A stretch of 5,256 bases of DNA, taken from assembly GCA_021772365.1 (NCBI GenBank), contig JAJFMC010000223.1, positions 1-5,256 on the forward strand. Reading direction: 5' to 3'. A model generated the notes under the pieces. That model worked only from the letters and a program-made list of their open reading frames with translations, was not told where the DNA came from and ran no database searches. Shown in pieces: positions 1 to 5,256 of the stretch. The position numbers and the translations under genes are program-made. Numbering within the stretch: the first letter of the stretch is position 1; the number at the start of each line of letters is the position of its first letter. The stretch comes from Chlamydiota bacterium. Its GTDB lineage: Bacteria; Chlamydiota; Chlamydiia; Chlamydiales; Criblamydiaceae.

Positions 1-602
1 TCGCGCAAGTAGTCGAATCCAAATTCCGAAGCTGTACCGTATACGACATCGCGTTTATAAAATTCCGCGCGATCTTCCAGAGGAACATCGTTAGTCAATG
101 CGCCCGTTGTCAAGCCAAGCCAACGTAAGACAGTTCCTACCCATTCGCAGTCTCGACTGGCCAAGTAGTCGTTCACAGTGACGAGGTGTACAGGTTCACC
201 GGTTAGGGCATTGAGATAAAGAGGAAGAACAGCGGTAAGCGTTTTACCTTCTCCCGTCTGCATTTCAGCGATGGCACCGTTATGCATTGCGATGGCACCG
301 ACGAGTTGACAGTCGTAAGGGACCATGTCCCACTTTTGGTTATATCCAGATACGTGAACTTCAGAACCTGAAAGTCTTCTACAGCAATTTTTAACGACTG
401 CATAGGCTTCGACCATAAGGCTATCAAGCGATTCGCCATTTGCAAGCCTTTCTTTGAATTCTGCGGTCTTTTCCTTGACCTCATCATCACTGAGATTTTG
501 CAGCTTTTCCTCTGCCTCATTGATTTCTTTTACATACTTAAAGAACGTGCGAACTTGACGATCTTGCGCCGAGCCAAATAATTTTTTCAGAAAACCGAAC
601 AT
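1..602 (-). CDS. secA: Protein translocase ATPase SecA, N-terminal part (cut by window edge)
   Basis: SecA is the ATPase motor that pushes unfolded preproteins through the SecYEG channel at the inner membrane. Only the first 200 residues are present; the gene runs off the left edge, so most of the motor and the C-terminus are outside. The ATG at 602 opens with MFGFLKKLFGS, a typical amphipathic SecA N-terminus. Visible landmarks are the Q-motif region around WDMVPYD (91-97), the Walker A sequence MQTGEGKT (114-121), motif Ia TVNDYLASRD (142-151), and GTASEFGFDYLR at the cut end (189-200). The wording around 'DCEWVGTVLRWLGLTTG' resembles chlamydial SecA as I recall it. A weak Shine-Dalgarno AAGAGA (607-612) lies 4 bases upstream. 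The gene is divergent from uvrB. Family assignment is very secure; lineage is inferred. Confidence 0.97.
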   Translation of the reverse strand, partial: MFGFLKKLFGSAQDRQVRTFFKYVKEINEAEEKLQNLSDDEVKEKTAEFKERLANGESLDSLMVEAYAVVKNCCRRLSGSEVHVSGYNQKWDMVPYDCQLVGAIAMHNGAIAEMQTGEGKTLTAVLPLYLNALTGEPVHLVTVNDYLASRDCEWVGTVLRWLGLTTGALTNDVPLEDRAEFYKRDVVYGTASEFGFDYLR

Positions 603-651
603 GATATCTCTTAGATTTAAATAAATGATTACACAAAGTCTTGTTACAAAT

Positions 652-681
652 ATTTTACTGGAGATCACCCTTTTCTAGCAA
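652..681 (-). promoter_or_regulatory. Candidate secA promoter
   Basis: On the minus strand, TTGCTA (676-681) and TAAAAT (652-657) are separated by 18 bases. They match the sigma-70/sigma-66 consensus boxes at 4 of 6 and 5 of 6 positions. Transcription would start near 645, giving a leader of about 40 bases before the secA ATG. It was assigned by eye; other AT-rich hexamers closer to the gene (for example TGTAAT) have poorer -35 partners. Confidence 0.4.
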
Positions 682-690
682 GGAGTGCTA
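676..690. repeat. Short perfect inverted repeat between the divergent secA and uvrB promoters
   Basis: TAGCA and TGCTA form perfect 5-base arms around a 5-base AGGAG centre. The repeat covers the candidate -35 box of secA and lies just upstream of the uvrB -10 box, where a shared operator could sit. Arms this short occur often by chance, and no known operator consensus was recognised. Confidence 0.25.
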
Positions 691-709
691 CCCATTGACG
701 TTAATATCT

Positions 710-715
710 TATAAT
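710..715 (+). promoter_or_regulatory. Candidate uvrB -10 box
   Basis: A perfect TATAAT hexamer lies 37 bases before the uvrB GTG, which would give a leader of about 30 bases. There is no good -35 box at 16-18 bases: the sequence at 17 bases is GCTACC, a poor match. A TTGACG at 695-700 is only 9 bases away, too close to pair with it. If functional, the promoter depends mainly on its -10 box or on an activator. Confidence 0.45.
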
Positions 716-743
716 CAGTACACTGAAAACAAACCGCCTCATC

Positions 744-748
744 AGGAG
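744..748 (+). promoter_or_regulatory. Ribosome binding site of uvrB that decides its GTG start
   Basis: AGGAG is followed by 4 bases and then the GTG at 753. No ATG lies in this frame before the Walker A region, and the reading frame is closed upstream by TAA at 702-704. The Shine-Dalgarno together with the protein alignment therefore fixes GTG as the start. Confidence 0.75.
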
Positions 749-752
749 AAAA

Positions 753-2768
753 GTGTTTCAATTAGTAACTGAATACGAGCCATGTGGTGACCAGCCCCAT
801 GCAATTGAAAAATTGAGTGATGGACTCTCTCAGGGAAAAAAATCCCAAGTTTTGCTTGGTGTAACAGGCTCCGGCAAAACCTTCACCATGGCTAATATCA
901 TCCAAAAAGTGCAGCGCCCGACGCTGGTGCTAGCTCACAACAAAACCCTTGCTGCACAGCTGTACCAAGAATTTAAATCATTTTTTCCAAACAACGCTGT
1001 TGAATACTTTGTCTCTTATTACGACTACTATCAACCCGAAGCTTATATCGCCAGGACAGACACCTTTATCGAAAAAGATATGTCCATCAATGACAAAATC
1101 GACAAAATGCGATTAAGTGCAACACGATCACTCCTAGAACGTTCCGATGTGATTATTGTCGCATCTGTTTCTTGTATCTACGGCCTTGGTTCACCAGACT
1201 ATTATAGCGGCATGAACCTCACTATGAAAACCGGAGAAGAGCGCCGCCGCGACGATATCCTACTGCACCTCGTTGAGATGCAGTACCAAAGAAACGATTA
1301 CGACTTCTCCCGTGCCACATTCCGTGTCCGCGGCGACGTACTAGACATTTTTCCTGCTTATGAAGACGACCTAGCAATCAGAATAGAGTTCTTTGGCGAC
1401 GAAATCGATCGCATCACAGAAATCGACCCTCTCACAGGAAAAACTCTACGACCCATTCCGGAAACAACCATCTACCCTGGATCGCACCACGTCACGCCCG
1501 AAGAAGTTCGCCTCTACGCCATTGACACCATCAAGTCCGAACTCAAACAGCAAGTTAAAAGTTACGAAGATCAAAACCTCCTCATTGAAGCACAACGCAT
1601 CCACCAACGTACCATGTACGATCTTGAAATGATCAAAGAAGTAGGTTTCTGCAAAGGTATCGAAAACTATTCCAGGCATTTTAGCAGGAGAAAAGAAGGC
1701 GATCCTCCATCGTGCCTCCTCGATTATTTTCCGGATGATTACCTTCTTTTTATCGATGAGTCACACCAGTCGATTCCACAACTCCACGCGATGTATAATG
1801 GTGACAGAGCCAGAAAAAGATCACTTATCGATTTCGGCTTCAGACTACCCTCGGCCTATGACAACAGACCCTTGAAGTTTGAAGAGACCTACCAACGCAT
1901 CCACCAAGTCATCTATGTATCTGCAACACCAGCCCCCTGGGAAATTGAAGAAACAGGTGGAGAAGTTGTCGAACAAATCATCCGTCCAACCGGTCTTCTC
2001 GATCCTGTCATCGACATTCGCCCAGCAACAAATCAGGTCGATGACTGCCTCGAAGAGATTCGCAAAGAAGTCAACAAAGGTAACAGGGTACTCTTGACAA
2101 CGCTTACCAAAAGACTATCGGAAGAACTAACAAAATACTTAACAGAACTCGATGTCAAAGCTAAATACTTACACTCTGATATCGACACCCTTGAACGAAC
2201 GCAGATCATCCAGGACTTGCGTAGAGGAAGTTTCGATGTTCTCGTAGGCATCAACCTCTTGAGGGAAGGATTAGACATTCCAGAAGTCTCTCTCGTCGTC
2301 ATATTAGATGCAGATAAAGAAGGTTTCCTTCGTAGCGAAACATCGCTGATACAGACATGTGGACGTGCCGCACGTAATGACCAAGGACGCGTAGTCATGT
2401 ATGCAGACAAAGTAACGAAATCGATACAAAAGTGTCTCGATATCACGAATCAACGACGCAAACTGCAGATGGATTACAATGAAACCCACGGCATCACTCC
2501 TAAAAGCATAAAGCGCAAGATCACTCCTCTCGTCGAAGAGGTAGAAACCGTCTTAGCAGAAGCATACCCTGAAATCCTACATCAACATCATGCAGAGATG
2601 GTTGCTGAAGAACACCATGAATACCTCACCATCGAAGAAGTCCGCGATAAGATCAAGCTCTATCAAACGAACATGCACGAAGCTGCAAAAGAAATGCACT
2701 TTGAAGATGCTGCCAAATGGCGCGACCTCATGCGTTACTATGAAGACAAAGAAATGTCCCTTTCATGA
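753..2768 (+). CDS. uvrB: Excinuclease ABC subunit UvrB
   Basis: UvrB is the central damage-recognition subunit of nucleotide excision repair. UvrA loads it onto DNA, where it checks the lesion with ATP and recruits UvrC for the incisions. The 671 residues are full length for the family. Landmarks are CGDQPHAI (11-18), Walker A GVTGSGKT (36-43), the beta-hairpin YYDYYQPEAY (89-98) that inserts between the strands, the DESH box (335-338), YVSATP (388-393), LREGLDIPEVSLV (503-515), motif VI QTCGRAARN (534-542), and a C-terminal UVR domain (about 627-664) that binds UvrC. A cysteine replaces the isoleucine usual at position 536 in motif VI; the catalytic arginines 538 and 541 are kept. The GTG start is the only sensible one. 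Phrases such as GFCKGIENYSRHF resemble chlamydial UvrB. The last 31 bases overlap the convergent phosphotransferase gene. No LexA-like operator was seen. Confidence 0.98.
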   Translation: MFQLVTEYEPCGDQPHAIEKLSDGLSQGKKSQVLLGVTGSGKTFTMANIIQKVQRPTLVLAHNKTLAAQLYQEFKSFFPNNAVEYFVSYYDYYQPEAYIARTDTFIEKDMSINDKIDKMRLSATRSLLERSDVIIVASVSCIYGLGSPDYYSGMNLTMKTGEERRRDDILLHLVEMQYQRNDYDFSRATFRVRGDVLDIFPAYEDDLAIRIEFFGDEIDRITEIDPLTGKTLRPIPETTIYPGSHHVTPEEVRLYAIDTIKSELKQQVKSYEDQNLLIEAQRIHQRTMYDLEMIKEVGFCKGIENYSRHFSRRKEGDPPSCLLDYFPDDYLLFIDESHQSIPQLHAMYNGDRARKRSLIDFGFRLPSAYDNRPLKFEETYQRIHQVIYVSATPAPWEIEETGGEVVEQIIRPTGLLDPVIDIRPATNQVDDCLEEIRKEVNKGNRVLLTTLTKRLSEELTKYLTELDVKAKYLHSDIDTLERTQIIQDLRRGSFDVLVGINLLREGLDIPEVSLVVILDADKEGFLRSETSLIQTCGRAARNDQGRVVMYADKVTKSIQKCLDITNQRRKLQMDYNETHGITPKSIKRKITPLVEEVETVLAEAYPEILHQHHAEMVAEEHHEYLTIEEVRDKIKLYQTNMHEAAKEMHFEDAAKWRDLMRYYEDKEMSLS

Positions 2769-3580
2769 AGTTGTTCTTGAAATGTTTCAGAAGAGATTAT
2801 TTCGAGAAAATCGTCCAAAGCACTACTTGCTACTTCAGTTTCGCCTCTAACGTAACGATTTGTTGCTATGCTCATATAAACAACAGCACGAATAATGAAA
2901 AATTGTGCTTTCTGTGATTCTGTTGGTGGTTTTTCGAGGTATTCAGCTAATAAATCCAGCGCATCATCAAAGGGGAAGTTATGTGTTAGTTTTGCAATAT
3001 CGTAGTACGGATGTGCAAGCCCCGCGCACTCCCAGTCGATGACCCAAGAGGAGCCATCATTCCCTTGAATAATATTTTTTGTGTGAAAGTCTAGGTGACA
3101 AAATGTACAACCATATTTTTTGATAACCGTTTCTATTTGTTGGACAACAGTTATTGCTTTATCTAAGCGCGTCATATCATCAAGATGGATGAGACGATAC
3201 CCTTCATAGATACTGGAAAAAGGCTCATATTGCTCCTGTTGATGGAATTTTTTCAATTGGCGAACAGCTTGTTTGAGGTCTTCATCACCAACATCAGGGT
3301 GATGACCTTCAATATAGTCGATGACGACGTATCCTTGTTTGAGGTCGACATGAACGATTTTTGGAGCGATACCGATTTCTGCAGCAAGTTGCATCATCCA
3401 TAGCTCACGAAAACTATCAGATACATTTTTTTTCGAATGAAAATCCCTGACAACATATTTTCTCCCCTCATTTACCACGAGGTAGGTGCTGTTTGACAAT
3501 CCTTCTTCAAACTCAATCACCTCCTTTTGGTCTGGTAGATACCAAACAATTTCTTGATCGGGAATTGGGAAATTAATCAT
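2738..3580 (-). CDS. Choline/thiamine-kinase-like phosphotransferase (APH fold), substrate unknown
   Basis: The 280-residue protein has the aminoglycoside-phosphotransferase/choline-kinase fold and probably transfers ATP phosphate to a small hydroxylated substrate in the cytoplasm. Visible features are a nucleotide-loop segment GLSNSTYLV (27-35), YVVRDF (43-48) with an arginine where many choline-kinase-like proteins also have one, a helix-C glutamate in RELW (58-61), the catalytic loop HLDFHTKN (162-169) with the Asp164 base and Asn169, and the metal-binding IDWE (181-184) followed by AHPYYDIA. The IDWE wording favours LicA/ThiK-like kinases over antibiotic-resistance enzymes. The ATG at 3580 was chosen because GGATGG precedes it by 7 bases. 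ATG 3595 is possible. TTG 3619 also keeps the frame open but falls inside the likely -10 box. The gene ends in TAG within uvrB. No neighbour hints at the substrate. Confidence 0.85.
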   Translation of the reverse strand: MINFPIPDQEIVWYLPDQKEVIEFEEGLSNSTYLVVNEGRKYVVRDFHSKKNVSDSFRELWMMQLAAEIGIAPKIVHVDLKQGYVVIDYIEGHHPDVGDEDLKQAVRQLKKFHQQEQYEPFSSIYEGYRLIHLDDMTRLDKAITVVQQIETVIKKYGCTFCHLDFHTKNIIQGNDGSSWVIDWECAGLAHPYYDIAKLTHNFPFDDALDLLAEYLEKPPTESQKAQFFIIRAVVYMSIATNRYVRGETEVASSALDDFLEIISSETFQEQLHERDISLSS

Positions 3581-3587
3581 GTACAAA

Positions 3588-3593
3588 CCATCC
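3588..3593 (-). promoter_or_regulatory. Ribosome binding site supporting the 3580 start of the phosphotransferase
   Basis: GGATGG on the minus strand, 7 bases before the ATG at 3580, matches the AGGAGG core with one mismatch. It overlaps the G of the alternative ATG at 3595, which itself has only a weak AAGAAC upstream. The downstream ATG is therefore preferred, but the choice is not certain. Confidence 0.45.
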
Positions 3594-3618
3594 ATTAATC
3601 TGTTCTTAATAGAAACCA

Positions 3619-3647
3619 ATTATATTGACTAATACACAAAAGGTTAA
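3619..3647 (-). promoter_or_regulatory. Candidate promoter of the phosphotransferase gene
   Basis: On the minus strand TTAACC (3642-3647) and a perfect TATAAT (3619-3624) are spaced by exactly 17 bases. The -35 box matches consensus at 4 of 6 positions. An A8 run lies just upstream and could act as an UP-like element. Transcription from about 3612 leaves 17 bases before ATG 3595 or 32 bases before ATG 3580, and excludes the TTG at 3619 as the start. Confidence 0.5.
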
Positions 3648-3650
3648 GTT
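3625..3650 (+). promoter_or_regulatory. Possible promoter of the unknown 146-residue gene
   Basis: TTGACT (3625-3630) matches the -35 consensus at 5 of 6 positions, but the best -10-like hexamer, TAAGTT (3645-3650), is only 14 bases away. Spacing is too short for a standard promoter. An alternative is TATATT (3621-3626) used as the -10 box with a poor -35. The start of transcription cannot be fixed by eye. Confidence 0.2.
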
Positions 3651-3651
3651 C

Positions 3652-3659
3652 TTTTTTTT
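3652..3659. repeat. T8 homopolymer directly before the ribosome binding site
   Basis: Eight consecutive T bases (A8 on the other strand) lie between the putative promoter and the GGGAGG ribosome binding site of the unknown gene. They also lie upstream of the -35 box of the opposite gene. The length is modest. A change in length by slippage could alter promoter or leader spacing on either side, but nothing here shows that it varies. Confidence 0.6.
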
Positions 3660-3665
3660 GGGAGG
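3660..3665 (+). promoter_or_regulatory. Strong ribosome binding site of the unknown 146-residue gene
   Basis: GGGAGG ends 5 bases before the ATG at 3671. This near-perfect Shine-Dalgarno is the strongest in the window and is good evidence that the otherwise unrecognised reading frame is translated. Confidence 0.8.
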
Positions 3666-3670
3666 TCTCT

Positions 3671-4111
3671 ATGGACAATCTTGGAAGCATGGGAAATACC
3701 TTTCCTTTCCCTGAAGACTACACTTCATGTAACAACCACAATTTTCATGAAGAAGACGAACCAATCTGTACATCAACTGACAATGCAAGTCTGATGATAC
3801 GCATAAAAAACATACACTTAGCTTTTCAACAAATCGGATTTGACCACGGCATCAATTCTGCACTTCATGCAGCAAAAGAACAACTCTCTTCTGAAGAAAA
3901 AGCATTTATTCGTGACAGGTTTGGCCTTAGTAGAGAGCAGCTATGTACTATCTCATACGAAAATCTTTCTGAAGGCTCTGATAGGTTAGCAAAGAATCAA
4001 AGAGTTCTTGAAATTATAAATACCATCTTCGTAGTATCGAACAATGACTCGTTAGATGAGATGGAAATCACTACAGAAGCGATTATCGCTGAGATCGTCA
4101 AACTCAACTGA
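3671..4111 (+). CDS. Unrecognised 146-residue protein
   Basis: I do not recognise this protein. The ATG has an excellent Shine-Dalgarno 5 bases away, and the frame fills the space between its neighbours, so it is probably a real gene. No signal peptide or membrane segment is seen, which suggests a soluble protein. Residues 1-38 are polar, acidic and rich in Asn, His, Asp and Glu, and look disordered. Residues 40-120 look mostly helical. Within them LSSEEKAFIRDRFGL (72-86), then TISYENLSEG (93-102) and RVLEIINTIF (111-120), faintly recall the L..E...I..RFGL / T..EI.E / helix order of sigma-70 region 4. That is a pattern impression, not a homology claim. The C-terminal tail is acidic, then hydrophobic. 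A lineage-restricted chlamydial protein is the simplest guess. The stop codon region overlaps the 3' end of hemH by 8 bases. Confidence 0.75.
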   Translation: MDNLGSMGNTFPFPEDYTSCNNHNFHEEDEPICTSTDNASLMIRIKNIHLAFQQIGFDHGINSALHAAKEQLSSEEKAFIRDRFGLSREQLCTISYENLSEGSDRLAKNQRVLEIINTIFVVSNNDSLDEMEITTEAIIAEIVKLN

Positions 4112-5129
4112 CTCTCGATGCCATATGTTTGTCAACGATGTCCTGCAACGCTTCGATCCATAGAGGATGGTCATTCAACCCCCTAACGAGATCAAGCTTA
4201 TTGCCACCTAAAGCACTAAACTCTTCCTGGTACTCTACGCTGATCTCGTGAATAGTCTCCACACAATCGCAGACGAAGGCTGGACACAGAACCAAAACGT
4301 TTTTATATCCCTTACTAACAAGTTCTTTCAACACATTTGAGGTGTAGGGTTGGATCCACGGATCTTTCCCGAGCCTTGACTGAAAACAGATCCCGTACTG
4401 TTCGGGACTTAGCGATAGCTCCGTAACTATGGCAGCGGCAGTTGCATGGCACTGTGCGCCATAACAAGAGGCATTTTTTTCGCATAGAGTTTTACAACAA
4501 TCTTTACTTTGCAGGCAGTGATCATTCAAGTCAGCCTTCTTCAACTGTCTCTCCGGTAGGCCATGAAAGCTGAGAAGTAGGTAATCATATGAATCGATAG
4601 CATACTCTCTTGCAAGAGAACAAAACGCTTCGACCATTTTGGGTTCTGTGGGGAAGCTATTGACAAAAGTCAGCAGAGGGATCGTCTGCCAATTTTTTAC
4701 AACTTCCATTACTTTCTGATGCACAGACCCCGTCGTTGCTGAAGCATACTGCGGAAACAAAGGAAGAATAACGATCTGCGAACACTGCTTCATCTGTTTA
4801 AGAACTGAAGTAATAGAAGGATTTTGGTAGCGCATGGCTAATTCCACCTGAAATCCATCCCCAAGTTGTTCTTGAAGCATTGCTGCGACAGACTCCCCGT
4901 AAATCATCAACGGAGAACCATTATCCGTCCATATTTTCTGATAATTCCGCGCCGATTCTTTATATCTTTTGGGGACGATGTACCCTCTTGTCAGCAGCTG
5001 CCGTAATGGCCAGGCAACATCAATAACACGCCCGTCGGTGAGAAACTCATGGAGGTACTGCTTTACATCTGCTGGGTTTGGTGAATTTGGTGTTCCTAAA
5101 TTTACAAGGAGAACTCCTGTATCTTTCAT
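4104..5129 (-). CDS. hemH: Ferrochelatase (protohaem synthesis)
   Basis: Ferrochelatase inserts ferrous iron into protoporphyrin IX, the final step of haem synthesis. The protein has 341 residues, normal for a bacterial enzyme. Landmarks are VLLVNLGTP (6-14), NGSPL (70-74), LPLFPQYASATTGS (122-135), SFHGLPER (187-194) with the metal-binding His189, FQSRLGKDPW (249-258), and CVETIHEI (289-296) with the conserved Glu291 opposite the histidine. Residues 205-227 hold six cysteines (205, 211, 212, 216, 222, 227), with more at 248, 282, 287 and 289; some bacterial ferrochelatases bind a [2Fe-2S] cluster through such internal cysteines. The ATG at 5129 was chosen because the protein then begins just before the conserved first strand and AGGA sits 9 bases upstream. 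ATG 5138 has its AGGA directly abutting, and a TTG at 5234 would add an unrelated tail. In Chlamydia the same gene is also named hemZ. Confidence 0.96.
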   Translation of the reverse strand: MKDTGVLLVNLGTPNSPNPADVKQYLHEFLTDGRVIDVAWPLRQLLTRGYIVPKRYKESARNYQKIWTDNGSPLMIYGESVAAMLQEQLGDGFQVELAMRYQNPSITSVLKQMKQCSQIVILPLFPQYASATTGSVHQKVMEVVKNWQTIPLLTFVNSFPTEPKMVEAFCSLAREYAIDSYDYLLLSFHGLPERQLKKADLNDHCLQSKDCCKTLCEKNASCYGAQCHATAAAIVTELSLSPEQYGICFQSRLGKDPWIQPYTSNVLKELVSKGYKNVLVLCPAFVCDCVETIHEISVEYQEEFSALGGNKLDLVRGLNDHPLWIEALQDIVDKHMASRVS

Positions 5130-5138
5130 CGATATCAT

Positions 5139-5142
5139 TCCT
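5139..5142 (-). promoter_or_regulatory. Ribosome binding site that decides the hemH start
   Basis: AGGA on the minus strand has no gap before the ATG at 5138 but 9 bases before the ATG at 5129. Only the latter spacing suits initiation, so translation most likely begins at 5129. Confidence 0.55.
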
Positions 5143-5179
5143 AAGTATTTCGTTACTGAAGAACGACATGATAAAGATC

Positions 5180-5200
5180 TGCATATTAATTCGAAATGCA
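5180..5200. repeat. Inverted repeat overlapping the candidate hemH -10 box
   Basis: TGCAT and ATGCA form perfect 5-base arms separated by 11 bases, spanning the candidate -10 box and part of the spacer. The spacing is right for a dimeric regulator, but the arms are short, the region is AT-rich and chance is a fair explanation. Confidence 0.2.
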
Positions 5201-5211
5201 AGAAATTACAA
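5183..5211 (-). promoter_or_regulatory. Candidate hemH promoter
   Basis: TTGTAA (5206-5211) and TAATAT (5183-5188) on the minus strand are 17 bases apart, each matching the sigma-70 consensus at 4 of 6 positions. The leader would be about 47 bases. A nearer -10-like TATCAT (5168-5173) has no good -35. The remaining bases to the right edge (5212-5256) show no gene I can support. Confidence 0.35.
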
Positions 5212-5256
5212 ATTTTGGAGTCCACTACTTGCAAAGACCGCGGAAAGCTTAGTGTT

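Noticed and set aside
203..520. 105-residue minus-strand frame overlapping secA.
   Set aside because: It is the same strand as secA but in another frame; the secA frame carries the conserved motifs throughout this stretch.
695..715. TTGACG (695-700) paired with TATAAT (710-715) as a standard uvrB promoter.
   Set aside because: The spacer is only 9 bases, too short for sigma-70-type recognition of both boxes.
832..846. GGGA-A-run-TCCC in early uvrB, which also makes an A-AAA-AAA slippery heptamer in the correct register for -1 frameshifting.
   Set aside because: A seven-A run is common at Lys-Lys codons, UvrB has no known frameshift product, and the uninterrupted frame gives the full-length protein.
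2033..2446. 137-residue minus-strand frame inside uvrB, plus shorter frames at 1446-1679 (minus), 1393-1632, 1879-2097 and 2590-2850 (plus).
   Set aside because: All lie opposite or out of frame within the well-supported uvrB gene (one also runs into the phosphotransferase). They show no recognisable domain and read as composition-driven shadows.
2774..2785. TGAAATGTTTCA-like palindrome just after the uvrB stop as a terminator.
   Set aside because: The arms are AT-rich, the loop is only 2 bases and no T-run follows; it is also inside the opposite coding region.
3185..3403. 72-residue plus-strand frame.
   Set aside because: It lies antisense within the phosphotransferase, has no domain, and overlaps conserved parts of the real gene.
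3596..3619. Phosphotransferase start at the TTG at 3619.
   Set aside because: There is no Shine-Dalgarno, and the codon falls in the likely TATAAT box, upstream of the expected transcript start.
5130..5234. An N-terminal extension of ferrochelatase from a TTG at 5234.
   Set aside because: The extra 35 residues match nothing in the family, which begins close to the first beta strand. The region carries the likely promoter, and the ATG at 5129 has a properly spaced AGGA.

Overview
The window looks like part of a Chlamydiota chromosome, most likely from an environmental (Parachlamydia/Waddlia/Simkania-like) lineage. This is an inference from protein wording I recognise, not from a search. The SecA N-terminus has the chlamydial style of 'WDMVPYD', 'AIAMH' and 'DCEWVG.VLRWLGLTTG'. 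UvrB carries 'SCIYGLGSP', 'GFCKGIENYSRHF' and 'CLLDYFP'. The ferrochelatase has the cysteine-rich segment that I associate with chlamydial and some other Gram-negative enzymes. Base composition is moderate, with AT-rich intergenic regions. No mobile element, tRNA, rRNA or CRISPR array is visible.

Layout from left to right: the N-terminal 200 residues of secA on the minus strand, cut by the window edge; a 150-base divergent promoter region; complete uvrB on the plus strand with a GTG start; an orphan choline/thiamine-kinase-like phosphotransferase on the minus strand, whose 3' end overlaps the end of uvrB by 31 bases; a 90-base divergent promoter region; a 146-residue unrecognised protein on the plus strand; complete hemH (ferrochelatase) on the minus strand, whose 3' end overlaps the unknown gene by 8 bases; and about 127 bases of upstream leader at the right end. 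No gene-free stretch exceeds 300 bases.

The five genes alternate strand strictly (-,+,-,+,-), so none is co-transcribed with a neighbour shown here. The known functions are unrelated housekeeping ones: Sec-dependent protein export, nucleotide excision repair and the last step of protohaem synthesis. I do not see a multi-gene system. The less ordinary points are the unknown 146-residue protein with a faint sigma-region-4-like stretch, the orphan phosphotransferase of unknown substrate, the cysteine cluster in the ferrochelatase, and the tail-to-tail gene overlaps that leave no room for intergenic terminators.
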